Assembly: GCA_021209875.1 (NCBI GenBank)
Contig: JAGYVD010000006.1
Coordinates: 1,364,001 to 1,428,000, forward strand
From: Rosellinia necatrix
Taxonomy: Eukaryota; Ascomycota; Sordariomycetes; Xylariales; Xylariaceae
Length of the DNA stretch: 64,000 nt
Direction of reading: 5' to 3'
A program made the translations under genes and the position numbers. The notes beneath the pieces are model-generated. The model searched no databases and was not told where the DNA came from. It saw only the letters and a program-made list of their open reading frames with translations. Positions 32,873 through 43,509 of this stretch are shown here, piece after piece; positions within the stretch are counted from its first letter, which is position 1, and each line of letters opens with the position of its first letter.

Positions 32873-35797
32873 GTTGTTCTAGGTAATGGATATAGCGTTT
32901 TAATATGAGAAATGCGAAAGTGAAGCTGGATAGAAGTCTGAATCGACGTGGAGATACGGATGGGATGAGATGAGAATTCCGAGAGGCTAAGAAGACCGCA
33001 GAGGCCGGATTTATATTCTTGTGTTCAGTAACAGCTACCGTCATGTGGCTCGTCTAGAGTCAGTTACTATTGTATTCATGTATACCCTCGACCTTTAACT
33101 CTCATATCTATATTCCCAACCAATAGATCAGTATATTTATCTGAGTAATACTCAGGTGATACAAGCAAAAGTTTCATCATGCCATAGGTACGACCTAGAT
33201 GCCGCGTAAGTCGTAAAATCAGTATGGTTAACGTATTCAATAATCAATGACACGTCAATGACAGGGGAATATTTACGGTTCGACTGATGATGTTATGTTT
33301 GAGGAATGGTTTCTCACGATTTGGAGTGAATACCGTAGGACAGGAGGGGGTTAATTATGGGACACCTTTTTTTTTTTTAATGGAAATATCTAAGTAACTC
33401 AACATATACGTATACTACAGCTGTTATCTAATATGTGCCTTCCTTTATACCCCCCGTTATTAGTCGTCTTAAGTGGTATAGAGCTCTGTCGGCTCCTTGT
33501 ACGTTAGTTTGAAACGGAGTTTAAAAACGAATTAGTGTAGACTTATTCTCATCTCTTCCTAACTTGTCCGCAACCTGTTTGTATAAAATTTTCTGGGGGT
33601 ACAGGGCAATAACAGTTATTGAAAACATTCCGGGGACTGGTAATACTATTGGTTTCCCTGACATCCCTAAGGATAAGCGTGCTAGGCTCTCGGCGCTTCG
33701 TTGGCTGTGATGGGTTACACATTGTTCAACAGGCAGATTTTCGGAGATAAGCGAGGTTGCTGACTGCCTCTTAACCTACCCCAGAGGAAAAATTCACCTC
33801 AAAGCTTTCTAGGGATGTCAACGCCGACGTAAAGCAAGCGGTAAAGGAATTGTCTTAGTCTGGTTAAATAACCAATCACGGCGCGAAACCCTTTGCTTTG
33901 ATTGATTGAATTCACAACTCGCCTACAATGACGACTTTTTCTTCATCGGAATGTATGATTCGTTTAGCCGGCTCGCTGCATTAGTGGCTTTCGGAGTGTA
34001 AGATTTTCGGGACAATAAAATATGATCGGCAAATCAGCCAAAGGAAAAGTACGTCATAATGTTAGCACGAAGTCCGCAATTTTGAAGCTCATATAATGCG
34101 CCCCTTGCTACCCTGACCTTAGACCCGTTAACGTTTTACCGTCATTAAGAGGGCCAATAGGGTAATGTTCCCGATGTGAAAAGCCTAATGCATACTAACC
34201 CATGTATCCTGTCGAGTCTAAGACAATATCGAAGAGGGATAACGCTGGATTTACATGAAGTGTCAAAGGATACTATCCTATCAAGTCGAAAACAATACCC
34301 TGGCTCCTATATTCCAAACCAATTCTAACTAATTAGAATACGCTTTGGGAGTCCTATTCACGGACGGACTAAAGCGAGGTATGCCGTCGAGGTTGTCAAT
34401 AGTGAGTTCCGACTGTGAGGGCGTGGCCGAAATCGGAGATATATCAGTATAGCATATTACCATTTAGAAGCCAGCCGAACCGGAGCTCCATTTGAGACAG
34501 TCGTGCTTCGTGGCAAAATTTGACGGGCAGTCTTGAGTGACACGTGACATCCATAAGAATCACCAGCAAAGGTCCGGGGGGCTCTAGGAGGAGTTGTTCT
34601 TATTAGAGTTATAAGTTGACACTATCTCATTTTGTACTTCTCAACGGAGGCTTGTTGGAACGTGAAGATTTTGTGATAGATGCCAAAGTACGACCGCCAT
34701 TATCCTTTGCCGTCCCTCGGTACGGGTTGGTACGTGCCGATCGACGCTCCGGAAATCTGTTTTGTTCTGTCTCACGAAATTGGTTGATCTCTAAAGTAAC
34801 CCTGTGTCAGGTGCGGACCTAGCCTAGAGTGGTGGTATTACTGGAATTGGGTGTTTATAGAGCCCCTCAAGACTTTGGGTCTTGAGAGGTTCAGGAATCG
34901 ATCGTTTACCCTATCAAGCCCTAAATATTTTACTGGAGCCGCACTGACAAGGAAAACGCCGTGTATTTCGCTGGAGACCTTGGCTAGGCACGGGCCGCAC
35001 CGACATTGTTCATGGATTGTATAGCGTTCCTTAAACCGCTCAAGAAGCGGACGGGAACCTATTTTGTGAGTGTTTGTTAAGGGGTAATCGGTATGGAAAA
35101 GAGCGGGGCGGCTGAAATGTAAGGGAGTTGAGTGTGAGTGCATCATCACCAGGAAGGGAGGATGTCTGGGGGGTAAAACGTGTTCATAATAAGGCTTCCG
35201 CAATTTGCATGTGATTAAAAGACATATGACGGCTGTGACGGGAATGTATAGAAGGTCACTCCGTATTGTCTATTATCTTCCCCCCGTTAGAGAAATGCTA
35301 TATCAAGATCGCCAAGATGTGTCTGATTTGTCCCTGATGTTTTTCTGCACCGGCTGCGTGCCGTAACTCTGTTCCAAAGCAAAAAACCGCAACAGCAATA
35401 TCTAAAATGCTATGCTATACTACAACACAAGGCTACATTCACTAACTATCAATACGATTGGCGTCTTGTTCTCATCGAAACGCCGGGCAAAGTTAAGTCA
35501 AGAACGTAACGACAGTACATCACCAGGCCTTGTCGGCAGATACGATTTCATCCCTGGTCCGGCTGTATCCGTGTCAGCTATACTATGTTCGACAAGACAT
35601 CCTAGAAGCAAGGTATGCGTACTCCTAGCCTATAATCAACAGGGCTCTCGCCCTCTCTTTCTCTCATGTGGTTCGGCAGAGACTTGTCATGTAGCGAGTA
35701 ACGCTAACCGCTTTGCGAAAGTGAAACTCAGCAGTTACTCTAAGTACGGCGATTATGCGATAAGACCGAGCAAAGGCAGTGCGTGATCGCAAACCAA
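32873..35797. other. Gene-poor region, 2.9 kb
   Basis: No supported gene on either strand. Frames at 34838-35203 (-) and 35412-35786 (+) lack recognisable domains, codon bias and splice partners. A poly-T run lies near 33368. No terminal repeats or transposase motifs are visible. Confidence 0.5.
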
Positions 35798-36310
35798 CTA
35801 AGCTTCAATCCGTCTGAATATCGTCTCATTGAAGCCGTTCTCCTGGCGAGTCCAACGGTGCGCATCACAAAGCCCAGCAGCTTGCAAGAACTTTTCAAGC
35901 CGCTGGTCGGATAACGAGGCGGCCGCTCTTCGAATTCTCAATTCTAGGTAGATTGAGACGAAGGGTAAAAGAGCTCCGACGTATTTATGCCATGCCTCAA
36001 GGTTGAGATCGATGAAGAGAATTAAGAAGCGGAACCTCACGACGTCTGTGCCGAGGATATCAAGCCACTTGAGGCCGATGCTGCTCGTATAGACGTGAAA
36101 GTGGTTCTTGAGCAGGAAGACGTCAAGAGCTTCGGAACGAATTTGTCTGCTGACGCGGAAGAGGGCGGGCAGGGGTCGGTCAAGCACGAAGAAATCCTGC
36201 GAGGTGTGCCCCCACTCGATCTTGACGACGAGCTCGTAGATAGCATTGCGGATCTCGGGTGGCAGTGCTAACAGTGGCGCGTGAGTCGGACCCAGGGTGT
36301 CCAGAGCCAT
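35798..36310 (-). CDS. 2EXR/F-box-like domain protein
   Basis: A 170-aa intronless frame; the first in-frame ATG is at 36310, and the frame upstream of it has no ATG. The segment L-L-A-L-P-P-E-I-R-N-A-I-Y-E-L-V is the hallmark start of the fungal 2EXR/F-box-like family. It is followed by F-R-V-S-R-Q-I-R-S-E-A and F-L-L-K-N-H-F, which complete the domain (about residues 12-75). The remainder is helical without a second domain. Molecular role unknown; these proteins are numerous and rapidly evolving in moulds. It lies in a gene-poor region, consistent with an accessory gene. Confidence 0.75.
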   Translation of the reverse strand: MALDTLGPTHAPLLALPPEIRNAIYELVVKIEWGHTSQDFFVLDRPLPALFRVSRQIRSEALDVFLLKNHFHVYTSSIGLKWLDILGTDVVRFRFLILFIDLNLEAWHKYVGALLPFVSIYLELRIRRAAASLSDQRLEKFLQAAGLCDAHRWTRQENGFNETIFRRIEA

Positions 36311-37192
36311 TATGTGGTGCGACTTATTCGCGAAAACAGCACAACCAGATGAAACGAGAAATGCGGTTTGATGTGGTGTTAACCCCTCCAACTCCGGGTT
36401 TAGAGCAAGGCGGACGATAGGGTGATGCCTGTTGGGTACTGTGTATGTATGACCTCGGATTTATGAAGTTATCTAGAACAGGCTTGTATGTAAATAATGC
36501 AGTAGCCAAGACACCAAGGATCTAAAGCGGAGATGAGGATCAACTTTTACAGGGAGGATCCTGGTTCACCTACGCCTGCCACCTTGTAAATCTAGAGCCA
36601 CCACCCATTTCACTAAATCCAATCAGTTGCTCTAGCCACTATAGTTACAGAATACTTTAGTAGTAACAGCAGTCTAGGTCACTGTTTGTGGATCTGCTTA
36701 GTCCTGTCAACTAGCGACTAACAAGACGTTTTGGACACTGTCGTCGCTTTGGCAGGGAAGAAGAGTCCTAGGAGGAACAGGGGAAGAAAGCCATGCAGTT
36801 TCTCGTACTCAGCTTCACGTTGTATAGTTATATCGCCGTTCCAGCTCTGAAAAGGGGCGGGTATAGGAGGCGACTATTACGAGGCCTAACCTGACAAGGA
36901 GGAAGCACCTTGGTACCTAATTTCATCACCATCTGGGCCACCCCATCCCGTTTCCCACTCTTGGGGCAGGTACCAAGGTAGTTATCTATAGAGTATCAGT
37001 ATAACGAGAATAAGTTGCATGGAACAGAACAAGTAGGTATCGGGGCTGATACCATCCTTCTCCATTGAAATGTAACCTTATGTTCAAGCATAACCTTCTC
37101 ATACACTGCCCACTTTAAAGAGAGAATAGGCAAATGAACAACAAGCTATAAGTAAAACTGTTTGCAATTAGTCACCAGGATTGAGAGAGCGT
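36311..37192. other. Intergenic region between divergent 2EXR and archaemetzincin genes
   Basis: No gene seen in about 0.9 kb. Promoters of the two divergent genes must lie here. Confidence 0.5.
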
Positions 37193-38575
37193 ATGGAAGT
37201 TGCTAGCTTTCGTGGTGACAGAATGGCTGGCAAAAGCTCCTGTCAACACGACGAGTTACTACTAGAGTGCTCGCCGTGGGCCAAGGAGGCCGGATTCGAG
37301 CGACCTGATGCCGCAAAAAGAATGGCTGCGGCAGCGAGAACAGGGCGCAACCCTTTGGCGGCAAAAGAGAAGTCGGTGCAGGCGATCAAGAAGCTGAGTC
37401 AGGAGGCGGCTGAACGGCTTTCGCCCTCGTTCCCCGGTCCGCTTCTGCTGCCAAACGACGAACTCAATTGGGATCCCGACTACACTCCCCAGTCATTCCG
37501 GTCTTGGCTCATGGAAGGCGACCGGAATAAGCTCACACAGGAGCGCAAAACCCTCTATGTTGTTGCTCCACCGAGCGTCACGCCAGCGGTGAATTTCATC
37601 CAGGGCTGGGTCCAACCCGCCACAGCTGTTGCAGATAACCATGGGGGACTTGAACCACCCTCAGCCGACGCCTCCCTGCAATATCTTAGTGCATTCTACC
37701 ATGGCCTTCCCGTCCAACGTTTCCCAGAACGGTTGCGTTTCGTACCGTGGACGGAGCCCTCGCGGCGCGGTGGGCCGAAACACAACCATGATTATATTGG
37801 TCTTGCGTGCGGTGATTCTTGCACCCGTATTCGCACCCGAGAAACTCCCGATGGAAAATTTAAACGGCAGCTGAATTTGGAAGATCTCATCGATGCGGCC
37901 ATCGGGATGCTCCCCGAAGATGCATACGCGATAGTGTTGCTAATGAATCTTGACATGTACGAGGACGCCAATGACGATTTCTGCTGTGGGCGTGCATACG
38001 GCGGTAGTCGCGTGTGTGTTGTATCATCAGCTCGGTACCATCCGACCCTTGACGTGGAGAATAACATCGACCGTGAACACATGTGGCCGGCTTCGCATTG
38101 CAAGAAGTTTGCGGATGCCCTATGCGCAGCGGAGGGTTTGAAGCCACGGAAACATGTGCAGTCGATATACGAGACTATCAATTCACCATTACGACGGGCT
38201 GTGGGAGCGATCCGACGAGACCCCGCGGCGTCACCCGTCGAGGATGAAAATGGCTTGTGGTTCTCACGAGTTGCCCGTACCGTGGTTCATGAACTCGGGC
38301 ACTGCTTCGGAATCGATCATTGTAGTTATTACGCTTGCAATATGCAAGGCACATCTGGCATCCTGGAAGACATAAGACAGCCACCGTATTTCTGCCCCGT
38401 GTGCTTGGAAAAGATAGCGTACGCCATCGCCTGCGAACTTCAGGCCGGGGATAAGCCATTCAAGGAGGAATACATCAGAGAGAGATATAAGGCAATTGCT
38501 GGGTTCTGTGAGAAGTGGAAGGATATCAACCTCTTTGTTAGTTACCAGGCTTGGATCCAGGCGCTCATCCAATAG
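37193..38575 (+). CDS. Archaemetzincin-like metalloprotease (M54)
   Basis: Zinc endopeptidase of the archaemetzincin family. The frame is 460 aa without introns from the ATG at 37193; a second ATG at 37223 opens with M-A-G-K-S-S-C-Q-H and may be the true start. The full family core is present: H-E-L-G-H-C-F-G-I-D-H near residues 366-376. It is followed at the right spacing by C-S-Y-Y-A-C-N-M, the Met-turn with the first structural Cys pair, and then by F-C-P-V-C-L, the second Cys pair. Together these make the H-E-x-x-H-x-x-G-x-x-H zinc site plus a four-Cys structural zinc site. The N-terminal 250 residues hold the usual fungal pattern (P-Q-S-F-R-S-W-L, A-P-P-S-V-T). No signal peptide is seen, so it is probably cytosolic. 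Physiological substrates are unknown for the family. Confidence 0.88.
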   Translation: MEVASFRGDRMAGKSSCQHDELLLECSPWAKEAGFERPDAAKRMAAAARTGRNPLAAKEKSVQAIKKLSQEAAERLSPSFPGPLLLPNDELNWDPDYTPQSFRSWLMEGDRNKLTQERKTLYVVAPPSVTPAVNFIQGWVQPATAVADNHGGLEPPSADASLQYLSAFYHGLPVQRFPERLRFVPWTEPSRRGGPKHNHDYIGLACGDSCTRIRTRETPDGKFKRQLNLEDLIDAAIGMLPEDAYAIVLLMNLDMYEDANDDFCCGRAYGGSRVCVVSSARYHPTLDVENNIDREHMWPASHCKKFADALCAAEGLKPRKHVQSIYETINSPLRRAVGAIRRDPAASPVEDENGLWFSRVARTVVHELGHCFGIDHCSYYACNMQGTSGILEDIRQPPYFCPVCLEKIAYAIACELQAGDKPFKEEYIRERYKAIAGFCEKWKDINLFVSYQAWIQALIQ

Positions 38576-39231
38576 CTCTCGGCCTGAATACATGTGGAAA
38601 AGATCGACCCGCACACATTTCCCATTCCGGCTGAGGTACCGAGCAGCACACACCCTCGGATGCCCTAAATTGCGGTACTTACCGTCCAAGAGAGAGGCGC
38701 CAGCACATGCACCCAACACAATTAGGAAATTCCCCTTAAACTGGGCCTTCTGGGGAGATTTGCGGTAGGTTGTTCCTTATCCCAACCTAACATATTCCTG
38801 TAAGCCCTGAGCACCAGAGCCACACGAGCAAGTATTAGCTAAAACCAATGGTTAACTAACTGGTATCCTGTTAAGAACTCTTGGAGTACTGGCTACTAGG
38901 CCCTCAATTATGCACTATCTTGGTGTCGTCTTGGTGTGATGAGCTGAGCTAAGGGCGTGCCTTACTTGTACACTACCGACCCGAACGGGTAGCCCCGAAA
39001 ACGCCAAGCCCAATAAATACAGGTCCGGCTTGTAGATCTATCAGCCCTCAAGTTTAGTGACCATCCGCTACATGCGCTCCCCCCGAGTACGAAATCCTAG
39101 GTATGGGTCGTGCCCCGACTGAGTCTGCCGGTGCGTAGATTCTACTCGCTAGTGTAGCTATATCTTCATGGTCTTCTTGACTCCCTATCGTATGATCTCA
39201 AGCAACCACGGGGAAATCGAAGCCAATCGAG
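38576..39231. other. Intergenic region, archaemetzincin to CRAL-TRIO gene
   Basis: No supported gene in about 650 bp. It contains the promoter of the downstream gene. Confidence 0.5.
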
Positions 39232-40519
39232 ATGGAGAACGGACAGCAAAACGGCCCCACCACCGGAGAACTGAGATCTAACGGAGGTGATAACGGAAAG
39301 CTTGATGACTCCACTACCGGGCTCACAGGCTACCAGCAGCAACGCTTCGAGTCATTCGTTGAGCAATGCCGTGAGGAAGGGCTCCTCGAGCGCCCTGTCG
39401 GCTTGGTTGCCGAGGATGCTCTAGATGGCTTAAACGACGAGGTCACTTTACTGTATTAGAGCATTACCTTACCTTACTCTTTATAAGGTGGCTTGTTACT
39501 GATGGCTTCCTAGGAGGTTCCTCTCCGCTCGCTCGTTCGACGCCCCTGGCGCTCTGGCGCAGTTTAAAGAAGCCCAGACAATCCGGGATTCCGTTAACAG
39601 CGCCGAGCATTACAACGGCATTGATATCGATGATTTCGAGCACCTACGCCGCATGGTGTGTTTTCAACGTCCCCTTGTCCACTGACCTACTCGGACAGCT
39701 AACACAGGATTATCAGTATCCCCATTGGTCAGGGCACAGAACCAAACGCGGCCTCCCGATATGCACCCTTGACGTGGCCAATCGTGAGTAATACTTAGCT
39801 TCTCTGTGCTCTTTCCGATAGTTATTGATAGGGGTGTAAACGGCCTTAGTCAGCATTTTAGATCACTGACCCTGGACATTGTATTAGTGGACGGCTCGAA
39901 TTTAGCCAAGTTCAACAATTGTACTCCATCCGAGGCGACATGCCGCGCAATCACCTCTCTCGATTATTTAACACGATTCGTGCTGCCACTATGCTCCGCA
40001 ATGACCGACAGGCCTGATCCGAGCAAGCCAGTATCAAATGCGGTATATCTTGTCGACATAACTTACATAAGCCTTAGGCAAGCGTGGGGTGTACGACGGT
40101 ACGCACAAAGTATCACAGGACTATTAGCGACATGTTATCCAGAAGTCGTTGACAAGATTTACGTTCTGAATGCCCCACCTTATTTTTCCAAGATATGGGC
40201 TTTTATTAAGTCCTGGATTGATCCAAACACGGCAAAGAAGCTCGTCATAGTGCCTCCGGAGGACGTCTTGACCACCCTGTCAGAGACGATTGATGTAGAA
40301 TGCATACCAGAGCGATATGGCGGGAAGTCGAAGGCTAAGGATGGCGAATTGCCATCCGTTGCTGGTTTAGAAGATTTATTAGGGGTTCAGGAGTTGCCAG
40401 AGGGGCCAATTAAATGGGCTACGGACCAAGGTATTCGAACTGCAGTTGCTGTTGGGGTAAGAGGAGGTGAGGCACGTAGGGAGGTGTTAAGTTCCGCCAG
40501 TATCAAAGCCGCTCTCTAA
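39232..40519 (+). CDS. CRAL-TRIO (Sec14-like) lipid-transfer protein
   Basis: Soluble lipid-binding protein of the Sec14 group, predicted to move or present phosphatidylinositol or another lipid. Exons 39232..39452, 39514..39655, 39708..39783 and 39822..40519 (introns 61, 52, 38 bp) give 378 aa. The CRAL-TRIO N-terminal domain is about residues 40-120, with T-L-L-R-F-L-S-A-R-S-F-D across intron 1. Then Y-P-H-W-S-G, K-R-G-L-P and the lipid-binding domain follow (about 125-310). There I see L-V-D-I-T-Y-I-S-L, Y-P-E-V-V-D-K-I-Y-V-L-N-A-P-P-Y-F and, near its end, I-P-E-R-Y-G-G, which is strongly diagnostic. The third intron is unusually short (38 bp), so that junction deserves a check. No GOLD domain follows. 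Confidence 0.85.
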
Positions 40520-40962
40520 CGAGTAAAGATGATGGCCGTTGATGACTTCCCGCTAATTAGTAATGAAGATATTTCAAGTGCCTAACGCCAACCATATCGA
40601 GTCAAACATGGACCCCTTTGCGCACCACCAATTTTTAAATTCTCCTAGTCCGTCCCATGTAACCGATAACACACATGGGAGAAATGCGATGGCTGGGGAT
40701 AAAATTCCGACGGCATGATGAGTGGGGGTTTCCTTGAGGTCATCAAATAAAAACAATAATCAGTCGCACAGATTGGAAGCAATATGCGAATACTGAGCGA
40801 CAGCATCTTAGAGTATCATTCAATTACGTCTCGCCCACGGGATGATTCAGGTATCATGTATTAAGGCCTATATTCACCCCTGTGCAGAAGAAGGCTCGCA
40901 CAGGAATAATCATCAAAATGTAAACGGAAAAAAGATTATATGCGGTACAAAAATAGATCAAT
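40520..40962. other. Intergenic region 3' of the CRAL-TRIO gene
   Basis: No gene seen. It ends at the tRNA-Asp terminator (five A residues at 40949-40953 on the plus strand, T5 on the transcribed strand). Confidence 0.5.
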
Positions 40963-41090
40963 CTCTCGATCGGGGAATCGAACCCCGGCCACCTGCGACT
41001 TGTTCAACATCGCTAGCATCTAGTGGCTATAACTATGCGTGCTGAGCGACCAATGACAAGCAGGTATCCTTACCACTAGACCAATCGAGA
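40963..41090 (-). tRNA. tRNA-Asp (GTC) with 56-nt intron
   Basis: Exons 41054..41090 and 40963..40997 on the minus strand make a 72-nt tRNA with discriminator G. The seven-base-pair acceptor stem (TCTCGAT/ATCGAGA) is perfect. The anticodon stem CCTGC/GCAGG closes the loop TT-GTC-A-C, with GTC at 41055-41057. The T arm has TTCGATT. The intron (40998..41053) follows position 37, the canonical eukaryotic site. A T5 pol III terminator lies about ten bases downstream (40949-40953). The intron is long for a nuclear tRNA. Confidence 0.92.
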
Positions 41091-42083
41091 TAACTAGTAG
41101 ATCGGTTGTCTGTAGACTTTATCCGCATCTATAGCCTCAGTCAAGGTATAAGAAGGTGAGGGTTTGCTTGTTCTATCCGATAGTTCATCGTCCATAAGAT
41201 TTCAGGTTCAAATGAATTGTTCAAATTGCATAATTTTCAAACGATTTATTCGTACCCTAAACTCCCGTGCTTTATTGCCAAAATTTAGAATTAGCTACCA
41301 GTTGCCGAGAATCGAGGGCTCAATAATAATGGGTTGAATGCCAGGATTAATAGGGTCTCATTGAAAGGGTTGCCATCTGAGTAAAATAGCCAATCATCTA
41401 CCAAACGTTCGTCTATCTCACCATTTCAGCTAGCAACATAAGGTTATATGTTTATCCGAATACAAAGCATACACCATGCCCTTCATCACCTTCCTGTGAT
41501 GACGGGGATAATAATAGAACCGAGACTCAGGTAGCAAGAGTTATGTTGGGTAGGCCTCAGCTAAAGCCACAGAGGCGGGGTTGCTGGCAGGTAACGCTTG
41601 GCCTGTATCGCAGAGTGAACTGCATTATTTATCTCCGCTCGGAGCTCCGGAGACGTCGGCTCTAGGCTTCGGGGGGAGATGGGGGACTATATCATTAATA
41701 TGAGTGTAATGATGTGACCGAGAGTTAGGACCGAGCCGCCCAAATATCGTCAGATTCACATTACACAAGACGGACATTAGAGCGAATCATGTGTTCGTAT
41801 GGCTTGGCCAGTGAGACCATAACCCCATATTCTCAATCGCCGATTCGATGCTCCGAGCAAGCCCAGTCAAGTGGCGTGGCTCCAATACGGTCTAACGGGC
41901 TTTCCCCCTGGGAAGACCGGCAGCTAAGTAACGCTGCTTGGTACTATCACACGATGACATGTCACAATATAAATGCTAAGGGCGATACCTATTGTTCTCT
42001 GGAGATAAAAAATCTACTTGGTTCTATCAAGCCCCGAACTATATTAGTCCTGCTAACTTACGCCTCTCTTTCAACCGAATAAC
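41091..42083. other. Intergenic region, tRNA-Asp to FAD monooxygenase
   Basis: No supported gene in about 1 kb. A frame at 41789-42082 runs up to the next start but has no recognisable content; it may overlap that gene's 5' UTR. Confidence 0.5.
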
Positions 42084-43509
42084 ATGACTACCAATGAGAC
42101 TCGCCTCCGTGTAGCAGTCATAGGCTCCGGCATTGCTGGGCTAGCTGCTGCCCGTATTCTACGTGAGAGGCATAATGTCACAGTATACGAGTGCGGAGAA
42201 CCCTCCATCACGATTGGTGGCCAAGGCATCGCAAACTTTCCGAACTCGACACACATCCTTACAAGCATAGGGTTTGACTACAGACGCGTAGGCTCCGTAG
42301 AGCTGTGGGGATGGAAGACAGTCGATAAGTCGGGGAATCACCTTCATAGTATCGATTATAATATGACAGAACGATACGGCTCTCCGCTTGTAAGCCACAT
42401 GCGCGTGGATGTACGCGCCGAACTGCTGAGGCTAGCTACTGCTTGTCCGGAAGATATAGGTCTCGATGCGAATGCGTCACCCGCAACTCTAGTTTGGAAT
42501 AATGGTGCTATCGACATCGACGCCGGAGCCGGGAGAATTACTTTACAGGATGGCACTGTCGTTCAGGCAGATATTGTGATAGGTAATCAGGAGCACTTAT
42601 TCACGCCCCTATAGTCCCGAAAGTGCATGGATACTGATACAAAGCATTAGTGTCGGACGGTATTCATTCTCGGCTACGGAATAAAATACTCGATAAGCCT
42701 GTTAGTTTCCACAAGACAGGATTGACATGTTGCCGCGTGGCTGTATCGGAAGAACAAGCCAAAAAGGCCCTTGGAAAGCTGCCGCATTGGTGGGAGGAAC
42801 AACGAGAAGCCGGAAAAGCACATATGCGCCTTATGGAAGCACTGGATGGCACATCGCGGTTAATGGTGGCGTATCCACTTCGCGACACGACCTGGATGAA
42901 CATGGCGTGGGTATTCCAATCCAAGAACCAGAGTAGCAGCACGGAGGGTTCATGGAATGCGGACGCTGATCGAGATGAAATTCTTGAGATTTATCAAGAT
43001 TTCGATGATGACTTGAGGATACTGTTGCGGTAAGATCAAAGGTTGATTCAAACTGAACCGACATGCGCTAACGAAACACAAGGGTTGCTAATGAGGTTAA
43101 GATATGGGAGCTACAGGATCTTGAGCCCTTACCAACATGGACGTCCGGACGCGCGATACTCATTGGCGATGCTGCTCATGCGATGACACCACTTCAAGGC
43201 CAAGGTGAGACTTACCATACCATTATATTCGACATGTAGCTGATTCAGGGGCCGGTAGGATCGAACATGGCTATCGAGGACGCTGACGGCCTTCGTCTCC
43301 TTCTTCAACCAGGTGTCACAAAAGATAACGTACCCGAGATTCTCAAGAAAATCGAGGATATTAGGAGACCTCGTGCCACCCGAGTGCTCATGAACACACG
43401 ATCCACGTCCAAGATATCCAACGCAGCTGATAGGTATGCCAAATTCGAGGATAATTGCACATACCCGGGCATATTGAACATTCTCAAGCAACAAGCTACA
43501 TGCACTTGA
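42084..43509 (+). CDS. FAD-dependent monooxygenase (salicylate hydroxylase-like)
   Basis: Class A flavoprotein hydroxylase predicted to use NAD(P)H and O2 to hydroxylate a small aromatic or polyketide substrate. Exons 42084..42582, 42651..43029, 43083..43204 and 43259..43509 (introns 68, 53, 54 bp) give 416 aa. All three signatures are present: the Rossmann G-S-G-I-A-G-L-A-A-A with a terminal E near residue 38, the DG motif (S-D-G-I-H-S-R-L-R) just after intron 1, and the GD motif I-L-I-G-D-A-A-H-A-M-T-P, followed by G-Q-G, G-S-N-M-A-I-E-D-A. The residue before the DG motif's Asp is Ser where Ala is usual. No signal peptide or C-terminal membrane helix is seen. It sits in a gene-poor region with no pathway partners, so the substrate is unknown. 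Confidence 0.85.

Noticed and set aside
34838..35786. Two frames of about 120 aa in the 33-36 kb gene-poor region
   Set aside because: No recognisable motif, no codon bias, no splice partners.
36311..36391. Upstream extension of the 2EXR-protein frame
   Set aside because: It begins at a non-ATG codon; the first ATG at 36310 directly precedes the domain.
37181..37192. TTG start for the archaemetzincin
   Set aside because: An in-frame ATG follows four codons later and another at 37223; no reason to use TTG in a fungal nuclear gene.
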